Positions 1 to 11,700 of a stretch of 64,000 nucleotides of DNA are shown piece by piece. The stretch is from Eleginops maclovinus (taxonomy: Eukaryota; Chordata; Actinopteri; Perciformes; Eleginopidae). The DNA lies in assembly GCF_036324505.1 (NCBI RefSeq), contig NC_086362.1, positions 8,181,043 through 8,245,042 on the forward strand, given 5' to 3'. Position 1 is the stretch's first letter, and every line of letters begins with the position of its first letter. Made by a program: the position numbers and the translations under genes. The notes under the pieces were generated by a model that worked only from the letters and a program-made list of their open reading frames with translations, did not search any database and was not told where the DNA came from.

Positions 1-1531
1 ATCAAGGCCAAAGTTGGCCCTTTTTAGTCATCAAGGTCTCCAAACAAACAACTGTAATAGTTATCATACTGCATGCTGTTTTGTTCAAGCTTCACAGAAA
101 AACAGAGCAATAAACGCTGCCCTTTATCCTCATATTAGAGAGCACAATGCTGTTCAATCCCACCCATTTGCACATCTTATGAATATTCTATTAAAGCAGG
201 GAAACATCCTTTTAATGGCCGTTGGCAGTTCGGCTATGATTGTGTGCCAGCAGAAATACAGCTAAACAACAGCAGCAACCTCTGCGTGATCCCCCTACTT
301 GACCGCTGTATTAATTAAAAAATTATAATTACGATGAGTTCGGTAACTGTGTCTGCCGGGGCTACAACTCACCCAAAAACAATGTGCTTTCATATTACCC
401 ATTTTATTTGGTGAGGGCAGCGGACAGAGTTTGAAATAGGGCCCCGAAGCAATAGTTAATTCACTGTATCCTGAGATGTTGCCCTAATTTATTGATACCA
501 GTTTGTTTTCGATTTGAGGTGAAGTGCTCCGTAGAGTGTTGCTGAAAGAGGGAGGGGGTGCGTTGGTGGGTGGGGGGGGGTTTCAATTATTTTCCAAGAA
601 AAAAAGCCAGCGACAGGAGCCTTTCAGTGCACAAAGCTGCCCTGTGACTTGATGAATGGCCAGCCTTTAATGTTATGGGGATTAAAGATAACTTGTGAAC
701 GACCAGCAGGCCAACATATAGGCAGCTCCTCTTTCACCGGCATAATAAGTTCTCAGCTGCCACTGGTTTAATTACCTCCTTTTAAAACTCAATCCATGTG
801 GACCCCTCTTTAAAAAAAAATAAGATGGCAGGAGGATTAAGTTGAGGGGGGCAGTGGGGGTCAGGTATTCCATTGATTACAAGGTACCATTAAAGATCAA
901 GAGAGGAGGCACTTAGAGACATCCATCAGGCTGGGATTGAAGCGGCTGTAATGATCTTTCTGTACATCATAAATAACGCTGATGTGTTGTTTCTTTCTCG
1001 TCCACAACGATGCACGTTTGTTATGAAACAGTTCAGCACCCCCTCAACGCAGGCATGGCCCCCGGGAACGTCCCTTAGGACCACCCCCTCATTCCCATCA
1101 CCCACCGGTGCCGCTGAGAAACTTTGCAAGAAATCCATCAGCGCTGCGTCGGGATGAACAGATCATGTTAGCTACCCCCGGGGAGAGAGGTCACTGGAGC
1201 TATGAGTCACAACTGTCATATGGAAAAACACAGCGGGGGCGTGTTGTGACTGCCAGATGAGTTTCTGAGATGCACGTTGATGCTGCTGCCAGCTGCTGAT
1301 TGCAGGATCTGCGTGCCAGGAGCTCAAGTTCCAAAGAGACCGTCAGTTTCAGTCACCCGGTGGACAGTGTTCCTGACAAAGTGGCCGTGATTTAAAAGAA
1401 AAATGATTTCTATGGCCGTAAAATTGGTTAAAGTTTGTAACAGCAACTGTAAACAAAAAAGGACTTGACACTAGAGCATTGATAAAAGCAGTTATAACAG
1501 TGTACCTCAGACTTGGAAGTGAGGAGTGGCC
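1..1531. other. Non-coding, no gene seen
   Basis: No reading frame here looks like a protein; the longest open frames (60-110 codons) have no recognisable family and overlap on both strands. The stretch holds an AT-rich homeodomain-like patch with TTAATTAA at 311-318, a G-rich run near 567-582, and two unbroken moderate-GC blocks (about 590-800 and 890-1165) that could be conserved non-coding sequence. That last point is inference. Confidence 0.55.
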
Positions 1532-2040
1532 GTTGCAACAGCTCAGCTTGCGAGACGAAATAAGATATGGAACAGAAAGAACATTTCCCCTACCATAGAA
1601 ATGAAACTGATGCACTCCCTGAACACATCCATTGCGCTCTACGGATGCGGAACCTGGAGATACATCACAAATATTGAAAAAGGAGTGCACACCTTTGAAA
1701 TGTGTCGCTACAAGAGGCTCCTCAGGGTGACATGGGGGAAAATGCAGCGTACAAACATCTCAGTGAAACAGGAGACACAGTACAGGCACTGGCAGGGATT
1801 CTTGAATGGAAACTTCTAGATGACGCAAGTTACAACGATTTAGACACATATCAAAAACAAACTGGTCGCTAGCAAACACCATCGTGCACGGTCCAGCTGA
1901 GGGAAGCAGAGATGCGGGAAAGGCAAGGGTAGAATGACCAAAGGACATACAGTAAATATGTGGACAGGTGAGGAGGTGGTGGAGTGTGTGGGACTGGAGG
2001 AAGATAGGGATGTGTGGAGATGGGATGTGATGTCATAAAA
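1532..2040 (+). pseudogene. Decayed LINE: C-terminal tail of a reverse transcriptase
   Basis: This is the end of an endonuclease/reverse-transcriptase polyprotein from a non-LTR retrotransposon, the part after the catalytic domain. The first frame (to 1819) reads RRNKIWNRKNIS, then LYGCGTW and FEMCRYKRLL, matching the usual pattern R.NKIW..KNIS...K.....S..LYG...W.......K...FEM..Y.R.L. After a frame change near 1820 the signal resumes from about 1869 as LANTIVHGPAEGSRDAGKAR, the usual HG..EG.R..G..R linker, then stops appear. The final block GLEEDRDVWRWDVMS (1991-2035) matches the family's last residues, followed by a stop at 2036-2038. The copy lacks the endonuclease and the catalytic RT core, and carries at least one in-frame stop and frame changes, so it is dead. 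The clade (RTE-like or another) is not resolved by eye. I am confident of LINE origin, less so of exact ends. Confidence 0.8.
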
Positions 2041-2521
2041 GTGCATCAACAGCCCTTTGGCGACCTGACCTGAAGAAGTTTGTTGACAGTTGCTCATTTC
2101 GAGAAAAAAAACAAAAAACTTTGAAAATCAGTGAATCTACCAAAAACGTTCCATCAGCTCATTCCAGAAAAACAGATTGGTGAATCTCTATTATTTACCA
2201 TGTTAAAACATCTAAAATGTCTGGTGGTCGACCACCATTGGGAAACATAGGTACATTTCTGCTATAAATGTATTGGTGGGAATTCCTACGCATCTGTTCC
2301 TGTGTTTGTGTCATATGTAAGAAATGTGCTTTATACGCAGCATGAGAAACATATGCTTTAGCTCCCAGTGGAGTGAGGGACCACAGGGACCTTCATGTGT
2401 TTCCATGGATCTCCCACTTTGTTTCCACCTCAGTCCGTCTCAAGTGGGCAGATAGTTTCTGGATTATTGAAGAAAAAAAAAAAGTGCTGCAGTTGGAGAT
2501 ACTCATTGGGTTCTGAGGAAA
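2041..2521. other. Non-coding, no gene seen
   Basis: Short A-rich stretch directly after the LINE remnant (2101-2121), then unassigned sequence containing the palindrome listed separately. I see no gene. Confidence 0.55.
2222..2237. repeat. Perfect 16-bp palindrome, GTCGACC type
   Basis: TGGTGGTCGACCACCA reads the same on both strands. Its core matches the ends of the element at 48829-49331, whose right end reads TGGTCGACCACCA. It may be the only surviving end of another copy of that family; this link is inferred from a short match. Confidence 0.5.
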
Positions 2522-2543
2522 GGGGGGGGGGGGGGGGGGGGGG
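2522..2543 (+). repeat. Homopolymer G22
   Basis: Twenty-two consecutive G. A run this long can form G-quadruplex structures and is prone to length errors in sequencing, so the exact count is uncertain. Confidence 0.9.
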
Positions 2544-4035
2544 TTAGAGAAGGGGACAGCTGTATCTGTAGGTGCGGGGTTAATGGAGAGCACAGCTTGA
2601 GACTCTCCCTACATTACACATCCCAGGATTACAGGAAACCAAATTAAGATGCTGGGACATCATCTGCTCTCTGCAGGTTTATTCACTACGCACTACAACT
2701 CGTGCTCGGTGTTGCCAGATGGGAAATGTTGCACTTTCATACCAGAGGCTTATAATTATCACATTTTAAGGAAAACTATCCTATAAGAGTCATAACAGTG
2801 CGAGCAAATATATTCCCACTTTTTAAAGCAAGCTGATGTAGCTATGTTGGAAATGCATGTGAGCATTAGTCCGTCATTCTGAAAATTTATTGTAAAAGCA
2901 TAAATTTCACAAACAACTGGTAGCCTTTTCATATTTTGCATGAGCACAGGAACAAACTACTTATTGTAAGACTCACAAAATGGCTAAATAATAGTCATTT
3001 ATAGGTAAAAAAAAACAAAAACTATAACTATTGTGCATCTGGCAATGTTACTTCTGCTCACTAAATTGAATGCACCATCTCTGTGTAGCTAATGTGACTT
3101 TCAGACAGTATGCACTCTATAGGCTTTTGTGAAACCCACAAAAAGATAATGACGCAAAAAACCCAATTCCCAACACAGCGTGCTTTTGAGTTTATTCCTT
3201 TTCTGAAAAGTCTTGTGTGCCTCATTGATCAACAAAGCTGTGCATTGCCCAGGGTGATTGTTTTCCGCAACACAATGAAACACGATGGGGTGAAATCATG
3301 GGCAAGTTGTAGTCGTCCTGACAGAAAGACGGCGAGGAAGATGATCCCGCGGGATTTATGGTACAGCAGATGACCCTCTGCAGGGGGAGCTGTAGGGTGT
3401 CTTTATAGAACGCCCCCTCCTGGTAAAAAGGAACAGAACCTCTGTCAGCTCATCTCTCTTTGAGCAAATCATCTTGAGGAAAAGACCTGTTTGTATCTGA
3501 AAAGATAATGAAACAATGTGTGAGCTTGAGTCCCATTCCATTTTGTGTGCTATGAGGACTTCATGGAGGCTGCTAATTTGCACAGATGCATGTCAGCAAC
3601 AACAAAAAAGTGCTGGTGACAGGGAAAGACACTTTTCCCTTTTTTTACAAATAAAAGATTAGAGGATATATAACAAAGGAAGGGGGGGTGAGGAGAACAG
3701 AGGCAATTAGAGAATGAAGAAAGAAAGCACTTCAAAGAGAACTCTTATGTTCTTTTGCTGTCCTGATAGGAAAATAATTTGCTCTCCTCTCTGCACGATT
3801 GTACTATTATACAGCAAATGATACAAGTAGGAACACATATTGTTAATATGTTCTTGCTATTTATAAATGGATGCAGGATTTGTCCTTGTTCAAACCAGTT
3901 GAAGTGCCTAGATAAAAGCTGTGTTGGTGTAACACTGCCAGTTCAGGGTTATCCCCCCCCACACACAGACAACACGAGGCTGCAGGATGCTACTAGGAGA
4001 CTACTGCAACTCCTGGCAGGGGCTAACCCAGAAAA
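2544..4035. other. Non-coding, no gene seen
   Basis: Unassigned sequence. It holds the 12-bp palindrome ATCCCGCGGGAT at 3344-3355. Open frames on either strand are short and unrelated to known families. Confidence 0.5.
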
Positions 4036-4227
4036 GGCAGGCAGGCAGGCAGGCTGGCTGCTGGAGATTGGGTCTGGCGGAAAGCAGGTCACACATACAT
4101 CAGAGACCAACGCAGCGCATTGCCTGTTACAGCTTAATATCCACAGAAGGCAGAGCCAGGACATACACACCACCACAGATAGAGAAGAGAGCCAGGCAGA
4201 GAGAGGGAGGGAGGGAGGGAGGGAGGG
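4036..4227 (+). repeat. (GGCA)n and (AGGG)n low-complexity patches
   Basis: A tetranucleotide GGCA run at 4036-4053 and a purine-only AGGG run at 4204-4227, with ordinary sequence between. The 150-codon frame that crosses this area is a by-product of the low complexity. Confidence 0.75.
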
Positions 4228-5276
4228 CTGACAGTCGGACATACAAAGAGACATGAGAAGAGAATCAGAAAGACAAAACATAGCTGCAGGAAATGGAGAG
4301 GGAGGAAGCTGAAATGATGGGTTTGGCAGAGGTGTAGTTGACATGGGAGGGGAAGCAAGCAAGAGATGAAAAAGCATGAGGAGGATAAAAATAGTGATAG
4401 AGAATCAGGGATAGGGGATCAGAAAAAAACACCTGGGCTAGAGCTGGATATAGTAAAAACTTAAGGTTACAAATATATATTGTTGTTGAGGCTGGTGAAA
4501 GGGAACATAAGTTGTGAACTAACTTAATAAAGTTCAAACATGTTGGGTTGTTGTCACCCTTGTGTTCAAATGCAGGCTGTAGTTAAATAAGACAAGAGGA
4601 ATAACAAACACAACACTCCTCACACTGTCCTCCTGCCAAGAATAAAGAGACATAAATTAGCTCCAGCGGGCAGCTGTAAGTCCCAGACATTTCAGCTGTG
4701 CTGTAGAAAAAGAAAAGAAACACCAAGTGCAGTTAAGTGAGAGAAAACAAAGGCACAACTAAAGAAAGAGTGCAAAAAGCGCTGACAGGCTCTATTGCTG
4801 GAGGAGAGGTTGTGAAGGGGGTGTAACAGAAAGAGAAAGGGGAAGGAGAGATAGTGTGTGATAAAGGGGAAAAAACACAAGCCCAGCTCCCACAGGAGGA
4901 ATGCACAATAGTGCAATAAGCCGGTGATATAATGGTCTTTTTCGCTGAATCAAGCCCATTCTCCTCATCTTTGGCAACCCTCGTCAAATCAGCAGGCCAT
5001 AACCTCAGGTGGCGCTTTAATTACTGACGGAACATGATTCCGCTAATTCACACACACATTCACACTGATACACACAAGCATCATGAAGTAAAACAAGTCT
5101 GAAATAGCGTTGAAATGATATGTCAATCAATTGAATACATTTGAACAACTATTTGATTATTCATGAACCATTTAAAATGAGTTTAAGAAGAAAAAGTGAC
5201 AATTCCTGATTTTTTTAGTTTTAGGGTTTACTCTTTTCTATATATTATATTGAATATATTGAGGTTTGGACAGCTA
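4228..5276. other. Non-coding, purine-rich then AT-rich
   Basis: Purine-rich on the plus strand (about 4228-4900), followed by a compact block around 4920-5040 with ordinary GC and a GCTTTAATTACTGAC segment resembling regulatory DNA, then AT-rich sequence up to the Tc1 fragment. No gene seen. Confidence 0.5.
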
Positions 5277-5457
5277 AACCTTGCAACTAACAGGACTTAA
5301 AGGATATGCTGCTAACGTCCTGGTGCCAGATACCACAGCACACCTTCAGAGGTCGAGTGGAGTCCATGCCTCGACGGGTCAGGGTTGTTTTGGCAGCCAA
5401 AGGGGGACCTACACAATATTAGGCAGGTGGTCATAATGTTATCGCTGATCGGTGTAC
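5277..5457 (+). mobile_element. Tc1/mariner-type transposon, 3' end only
   Basis: The plus strand carries the end of a Tc1-type transposase: 41 codons from 5297 to the stop TAG at 5420-5422, with the C-terminal signature SMPRRV..V..AKGGPTQY that closes many Tc1 transposases. It is followed by the untranslated end and terminal inverted repeat, finishing GGTCATAATGTTATCGCTGA and TCGGTGTA at about 5457, where TA fits the Tc1 target site. Upstream, an in-frame TAA at 5288-5290 interrupts the frame where the family has a sense codon, and the element stops matching near 5277. The DDE catalytic domain and the left repeat are missing, so the copy is an immobile fragment. Family identity is from memory of a common teleost element. 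Confidence 0.8.
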
Positions 5458-5586
5458 ATGCCATATGTGATTGATTTTATAAATCCCCTTTACTAAACCA
5501 TTCAGATTGTAAGTCAAATTTTGTGGATTAAAAATCTAATGGATGCATTTGATTTATTTGTTTACATCTCTCTAGAATAGTCCACT

Positions 5587-5588
<2 letters not shown>

Positions 5589-5629
<41 letters not shown>
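5589..5629 (+). repeat. (CA)n microsatellite, 41 bp
   Basis: Uninterrupted CA dinucleotides. Frames reading HTHT or VCVC through this and the other dinucleotide tracts are artefacts. Confidence 0.97.
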
Positions 5630-5631
<2 letters not shown>

Positions 5632-8079
5632 ATTTAACAAATAACAAATAGAACACGGCACTACTTTTCCTGTGTGTGTATGTGTAGTCGGAAGTGTGTG
5701 TGTCGTCTGTATGCAGTTATGTTGTTGTTGCATTACTCTGTTAGGGGACTGAGATTGGTCCCAGGCGGACGCACGTCTGTAAGGCAAACCATCGGTGACA
5801 TCCTAAGCACGGCTAACGTGGTTACGCTGCAGCGACTCAGACGAAGAGCCTTCCCAGGATACTCGGCAGCGCACCGCCTCAGACGGAGCAAAATGAGATA
5901 GTGCGGGGGCCAAATCTAATCAGGGGATGAAGACACAGCACAAGAGGCATGGGACACGGCGAAGAAATGGAAGGGAAAGGAAAATGGGGGGGGGGGGGTA
6001 CCCAAGAGGTAAACAAAGGCAGAAGGAAAACAGGGGGAGGGAGAAAAAGAGATATTGAGTGTGTGACAGAAATATAGTGAGTGTTAAACTGCAAGAGAGA
6101 GTGTGAGACGGAGCAGAAAAGAGAGAATGAGGCAGTGCAGGAGAGAAGTTTGCATGCACAAGTGTGGGAAAGCAGGCTGAATTGTTTGTGTACCCCCCTC
6201 CCTTCTGGTAAATGGGAAACACAGCCTGCGCTGGGTCCCCCTCCTCACACCCTCCTCTTCCTCCTCCACAGCCGTTCAGAGCCACTCGCGCAGCCTTTTC
6301 TCAGCCAGCGCCACACAATAGCAAGCTGATGAACCTGGGGCTAACATGCCCTTTGAGCTCGGAGAAGGCAGAATGCATGGAGAGTCCTTAATGATATCAG
6401 CGCTGCGCAGCAAGAACGCCAGCGCACACTCCCTAACTCCTTCACTTCCTCCCTTCCCATACACCTCCTCCCTCCTGCCTCACCCAGCCTTTCAAAGTGC
6501 AAAAAAAAGGAAGAAGCCTCACATTCAGTTCAGTCAGAATAAAATAAACACACCGAGATTGGACAGAGATAGCGTTTATGCTTTGGCATATCAGCTTGAA
6601 ATTAAATTTAGGCATTTTGTTTTTGATTAAATGCTGCCTCAAGTGATTGCAGCAGTCCTGATAGGCAGATTGGATGGAGACACAAGATAAAATGGAATGA
6701 TTTCTGCTGCCCCACGTCCTTTACTTGCTTTCTTCACGTGTGTTGACAAGATGATATCAAGACACCTTCAACATATGCTGGCGTAAGTGTTGCCAATTTT
6801 TTTTGATAGAAAACACTATGCAAATCCCAAGGTTTCCTCACATATTAAAGATGCAAAAAAGAGATATGGGTATGTTGTTAGGTTGGCATTTCTGTGTTGT
6901 GCAACTGAAAGTGTTCACTTGAGGAAAACTACAGGGAGGAAAGAGTGAATTATTTAATATGTGCGATAAGAAAAGGTTAAGGTGTCACAAACGAGTGTGC
7001 CGACAGTAGAGCAGTCGGTCTTTTCTTCCTTGTAAAATGTGACCTCTGAACATTGATAATTAGAATCTACAGAGAAATGAAGTCAGGGTTCTGTTAACAG
7101 GGGGTAAAACCTTAATGGTGCACTTTTAACATGACCAATCACCTCATGAAACCAAGAAAGAAATCCAGAAACCTAACAGCTAAATCATTTCTTTATCAGT
7201 TTCCTCCAAAACTACCAACATGGCTGTTCCAAATTGCTTGGTTCCTCTTTTGAGCATTAGGTTCCCTTCCCAGATTTTTTCAAAAAGCAGTCTTCAACCC
7301 TAACTGATTCGGACTCAAGTGACATCGAGAAAATGATACCATCCTGTAGACCTAATGCTAGTAAAAGTGAGAATCTAGTTCAGGTAAATTTCATGCAGCA
7401 TGTGGCTGAATTAACCCTTGATAGGTCAACATTGGAGTAAACAGTAATAAGATCAGCAGTGAGAAGGAACTGGGAATTACACATTTTAAAAAAAACGGGA
7501 ATGCTCAATAAAATGAGTTATCAGAGGAAGCTACCTGTGTGTTTTCAAGCAGGCACTGGCAAAGAGAAGGAAAGTTTAAACACAGAAAACTTTACTCTGA
7601 TACTACACTTATTACTGCAATTTCAGTTTGCTTTAGATTAGACTGTCCATCAAGGCAGCTGTATAAAGTACGTTGTGATACATTTAAAGTGTGCATCAAT
7701 CAGCATCAGCACCAAACACAAATTGGATGCAAACCTTTTCTTCACTGGCAGGATGCATTTGCCCAAAAAACCGTTGTCGATTCCCATTATCCCAGATTGT
7801 ACTGTTTTCGTCGAGTCAATCAAGCCATCAAATCAACCACTAAGATGTTTAAAGTCTGACAAATGTAATTTAGCAAAAAAGATCAGCATGTGGGCTACAT
7901 AAGTATCCTCTCCAAACCTTTTGAGTGCCTGAGTGATTACATTTTCATTCCACTCAAGTTTCTTGCTCCATTTTTGGAACCATCTGCATTTTTATCCTCT
8001 TTGGTTGATGCTTAATATATGCTGATGCCGGTAAAGCCAGGATTTGTGTTGTGTTTTTGTTTAATTCTTATCAGAAGAA
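5630..8079. other. Non-coding, no gene seen
   Basis: Contains a G13 run at 5986-5998, purine-rich sequence at about 5920-6170, a pyrimidine-rich stretch at about 6430-6490, and otherwise AT-rich unassigned sequence. A GC-richer patch at 5750-5900 has an open frame that matches nothing I know. Confidence 0.5.
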
Positions 8080-8300
8080 AGCTATCAGCTAAGCTTGAGG
8101 GTCAGTTCTATCACGGCCGGACACGAGGGCTTAGCACGTTGCTTTAATTCATCAAGGTTTGATTACTTCTGTGAAGATATTTTCCTCAGCCTGATAACCT
8201 GATGCTCCCCAATTAATGCCTTTTCACAATCCGGCAGACGCCGACATGATCAGAGCGCGCTGGGCCTCCCACATGTCTCTGTTCGTCTCGCTTTGTTAGA
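8080..8300. promoter_or_regulatory. Candidate conserved non-coding block
   Basis: A compact, repeat-free block with balanced base composition and an AATTAATG homeodomain-type core at 8211-8218. Its look resembles teleost developmental enhancers. There is no alignment behind this, so it is only a candidate. Confidence 0.25.
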
Positions 8301-9806
<1,506 letters not shown>

Positions 9807-10819
9807 ATTGAGCATGGGGAGAGCACTTCACTTCATTTTCGAGCTGATTGCGTGCTGCCCAGTGGCGGCACCCGCTGCCAGGCTACTCAGTGAAAAGCCT
9901 CCACTCACTTCCTCTCCCTTTTCTGCTGAAAATAAATCAGCCGCAAAATCAGATTACGATCAGGAGAGATTCATGGGAATGATACAAAAAAATACAGAGC
10001 TGAGGGGACTTTGAAGCGAAACCCCAAAAGCAATAGACTAGAGAGGAGAGAGAGAAGCTTGCCTACACGTTACATTTTACTAGGCAGTAAACAATTGTGC
10101 AGGCTTTCTCAGGGCATTTGTCTAAATCCAGCACAAGAAGGAGGGAAATATGTTAATGACAGAAAATATCTCTCAGGAATATTAGAGGCAGGTTGCCGTC
10201 AGTAATGCTCAAAAAGAGATTTTAAAGGCTGCAATGGCATTTAACAAAATGAGCAGGCCAATTCTGGGCTAAAATATATCAAATGCTTACTGTTTAAGAG
10301 TCCAAAAGAACAGCATAATAAATGGCCAATTAAAAAAGTCCAAACGAATGCAAAAGATCAAATAAAATAAAAAAATGAATAAAATGAGCAAACGTTTTAC
10401 AGCCTGGCTATCCCTTTTTTTTAAGAATACAGTTTTCCAATCATTAATTCAGTGAAAGCTTAACTACCTCAGATACTTAAAAATATATCACATAAATTGG
10501 CCTGTACTAAGGGACATCATAAATATGACCACATAATGAACATCCGCTCAGAGAGTGACTGTGATAGGGGCCATAAACCCTTTAAACTCACTCATACCAT
10601 CTGAAGGAACACCATTTGTCCTGTGAAGGACATAAAAATATTATTTTGCTCAGGTAGTCTTCTACATCTCTCCTTTGGCACCCTTCTCCTATCTACATGT
10701 CCCAAAGGGCTTTTGAGTAATGCATTTCTATTATTGTACCTTGTGTAGTGTCACTTTGGTGGTTTTATCAGGAAGTTGTTGTAGGGCGAGGCTGGTGTGG
10801 GATGGAAGGGTTATTCCGT
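9807..10819. other. Non-coding, no gene seen
   Basis: Unassigned AT-rich sequence, with no recognised repeat. Confidence 0.55.
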
Positions 10820-11700
10820 GGGCTTGGCTGGCATTAATCTTTGTCATTCGTCCTCTCTGATTTATACTCCTTCCCAATGAGCCAGTCTATGGCCTCCACT
10901 TCAATTGCTACTTTGTGATAGTGCTCCATGTTCAGCCTTCGTCCGCATGCCTGCTTGACATTGAAGGCTTGTTCTCCAAACCAGCAGAAAGTAAAAAAGC
11001 ATGGTAAAGAATTACATTTCCTACAGCAGGAACACGAAAGACAAGATAATAGGAGTCTGCAGCTCCCTCCACCCCCATATAAAGAAAGCCATTCTCCTCT
11101 GAGGCTATTAAGCCCGGTGTGGCTTCTGCTTGACGACTTTGATCAAGAGCAATTAATCTTTCACCAGGAGTGAGAAACACGGTACATTTTAAACATATAG
11201 AAAAAGGTTTTAATAGGTGAAGCAGGAGAGATCTATCAGAAGGAGCCTCTGATTAATGAACACCGAGGCTTAGCTCCGGGCTATCTGATCAGAAAGATTC
11301 AACAGCAAACTCGTCCAATCATCTCCTTCTTCTTCATTTATTAACAGATCACCAGGATGGGCAACCATGCCACCCACCTACTGTCTAACAGCCCCCCTCC
11401 CCCACTCTCTGCTGTGGTCCGTATATTTCCAAAGCGTTTAATTACAGATGATTTATCACCAAACTGTCGTTTGCTAACTGGGCCCTTCCGTTCTCGCTCC
11501 CCACGCCACTCTCCCGCTGCGTTGAGGGAACCTTCACGTCATTATGAGAGAGCTCATTTATATTAAAATGAGTATTACCAGTTAATTCACTCCATACATT
11601 TTGGACACAGCGTGTGTCATGCATGAGCTTCAGATCACACCTGCGTCGTGGTGGCCCCGGCATACATCAAGTGCTTTATTGCAGGAGAGTTAATGCACGT
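10820..11700. promoter_or_regulatory. Candidate conserved non-coding block
   Basis: Nearly 900 bp free of simple repeats and recognised transposons. It has several ATTAAT-type cores (for example within GGCATTAATC, CAATTAATC and GATTAATGA). The composition is that of regulatory DNA. Two small open frames, one on each strand at 10928-11180, mirror each other and are not convincing exons. Confidence 0.25.

Noticed and set aside
1029..1037. RE1 half-site TTCAGCACC
   Set aside because: No acceptable second half at normal or common alternative spacing.
2700..2730. GTGTTGCCAGA-type motif, also near 16485, as a transposon end
   Set aside because: Too short, and no partner end found within a plausible distance.
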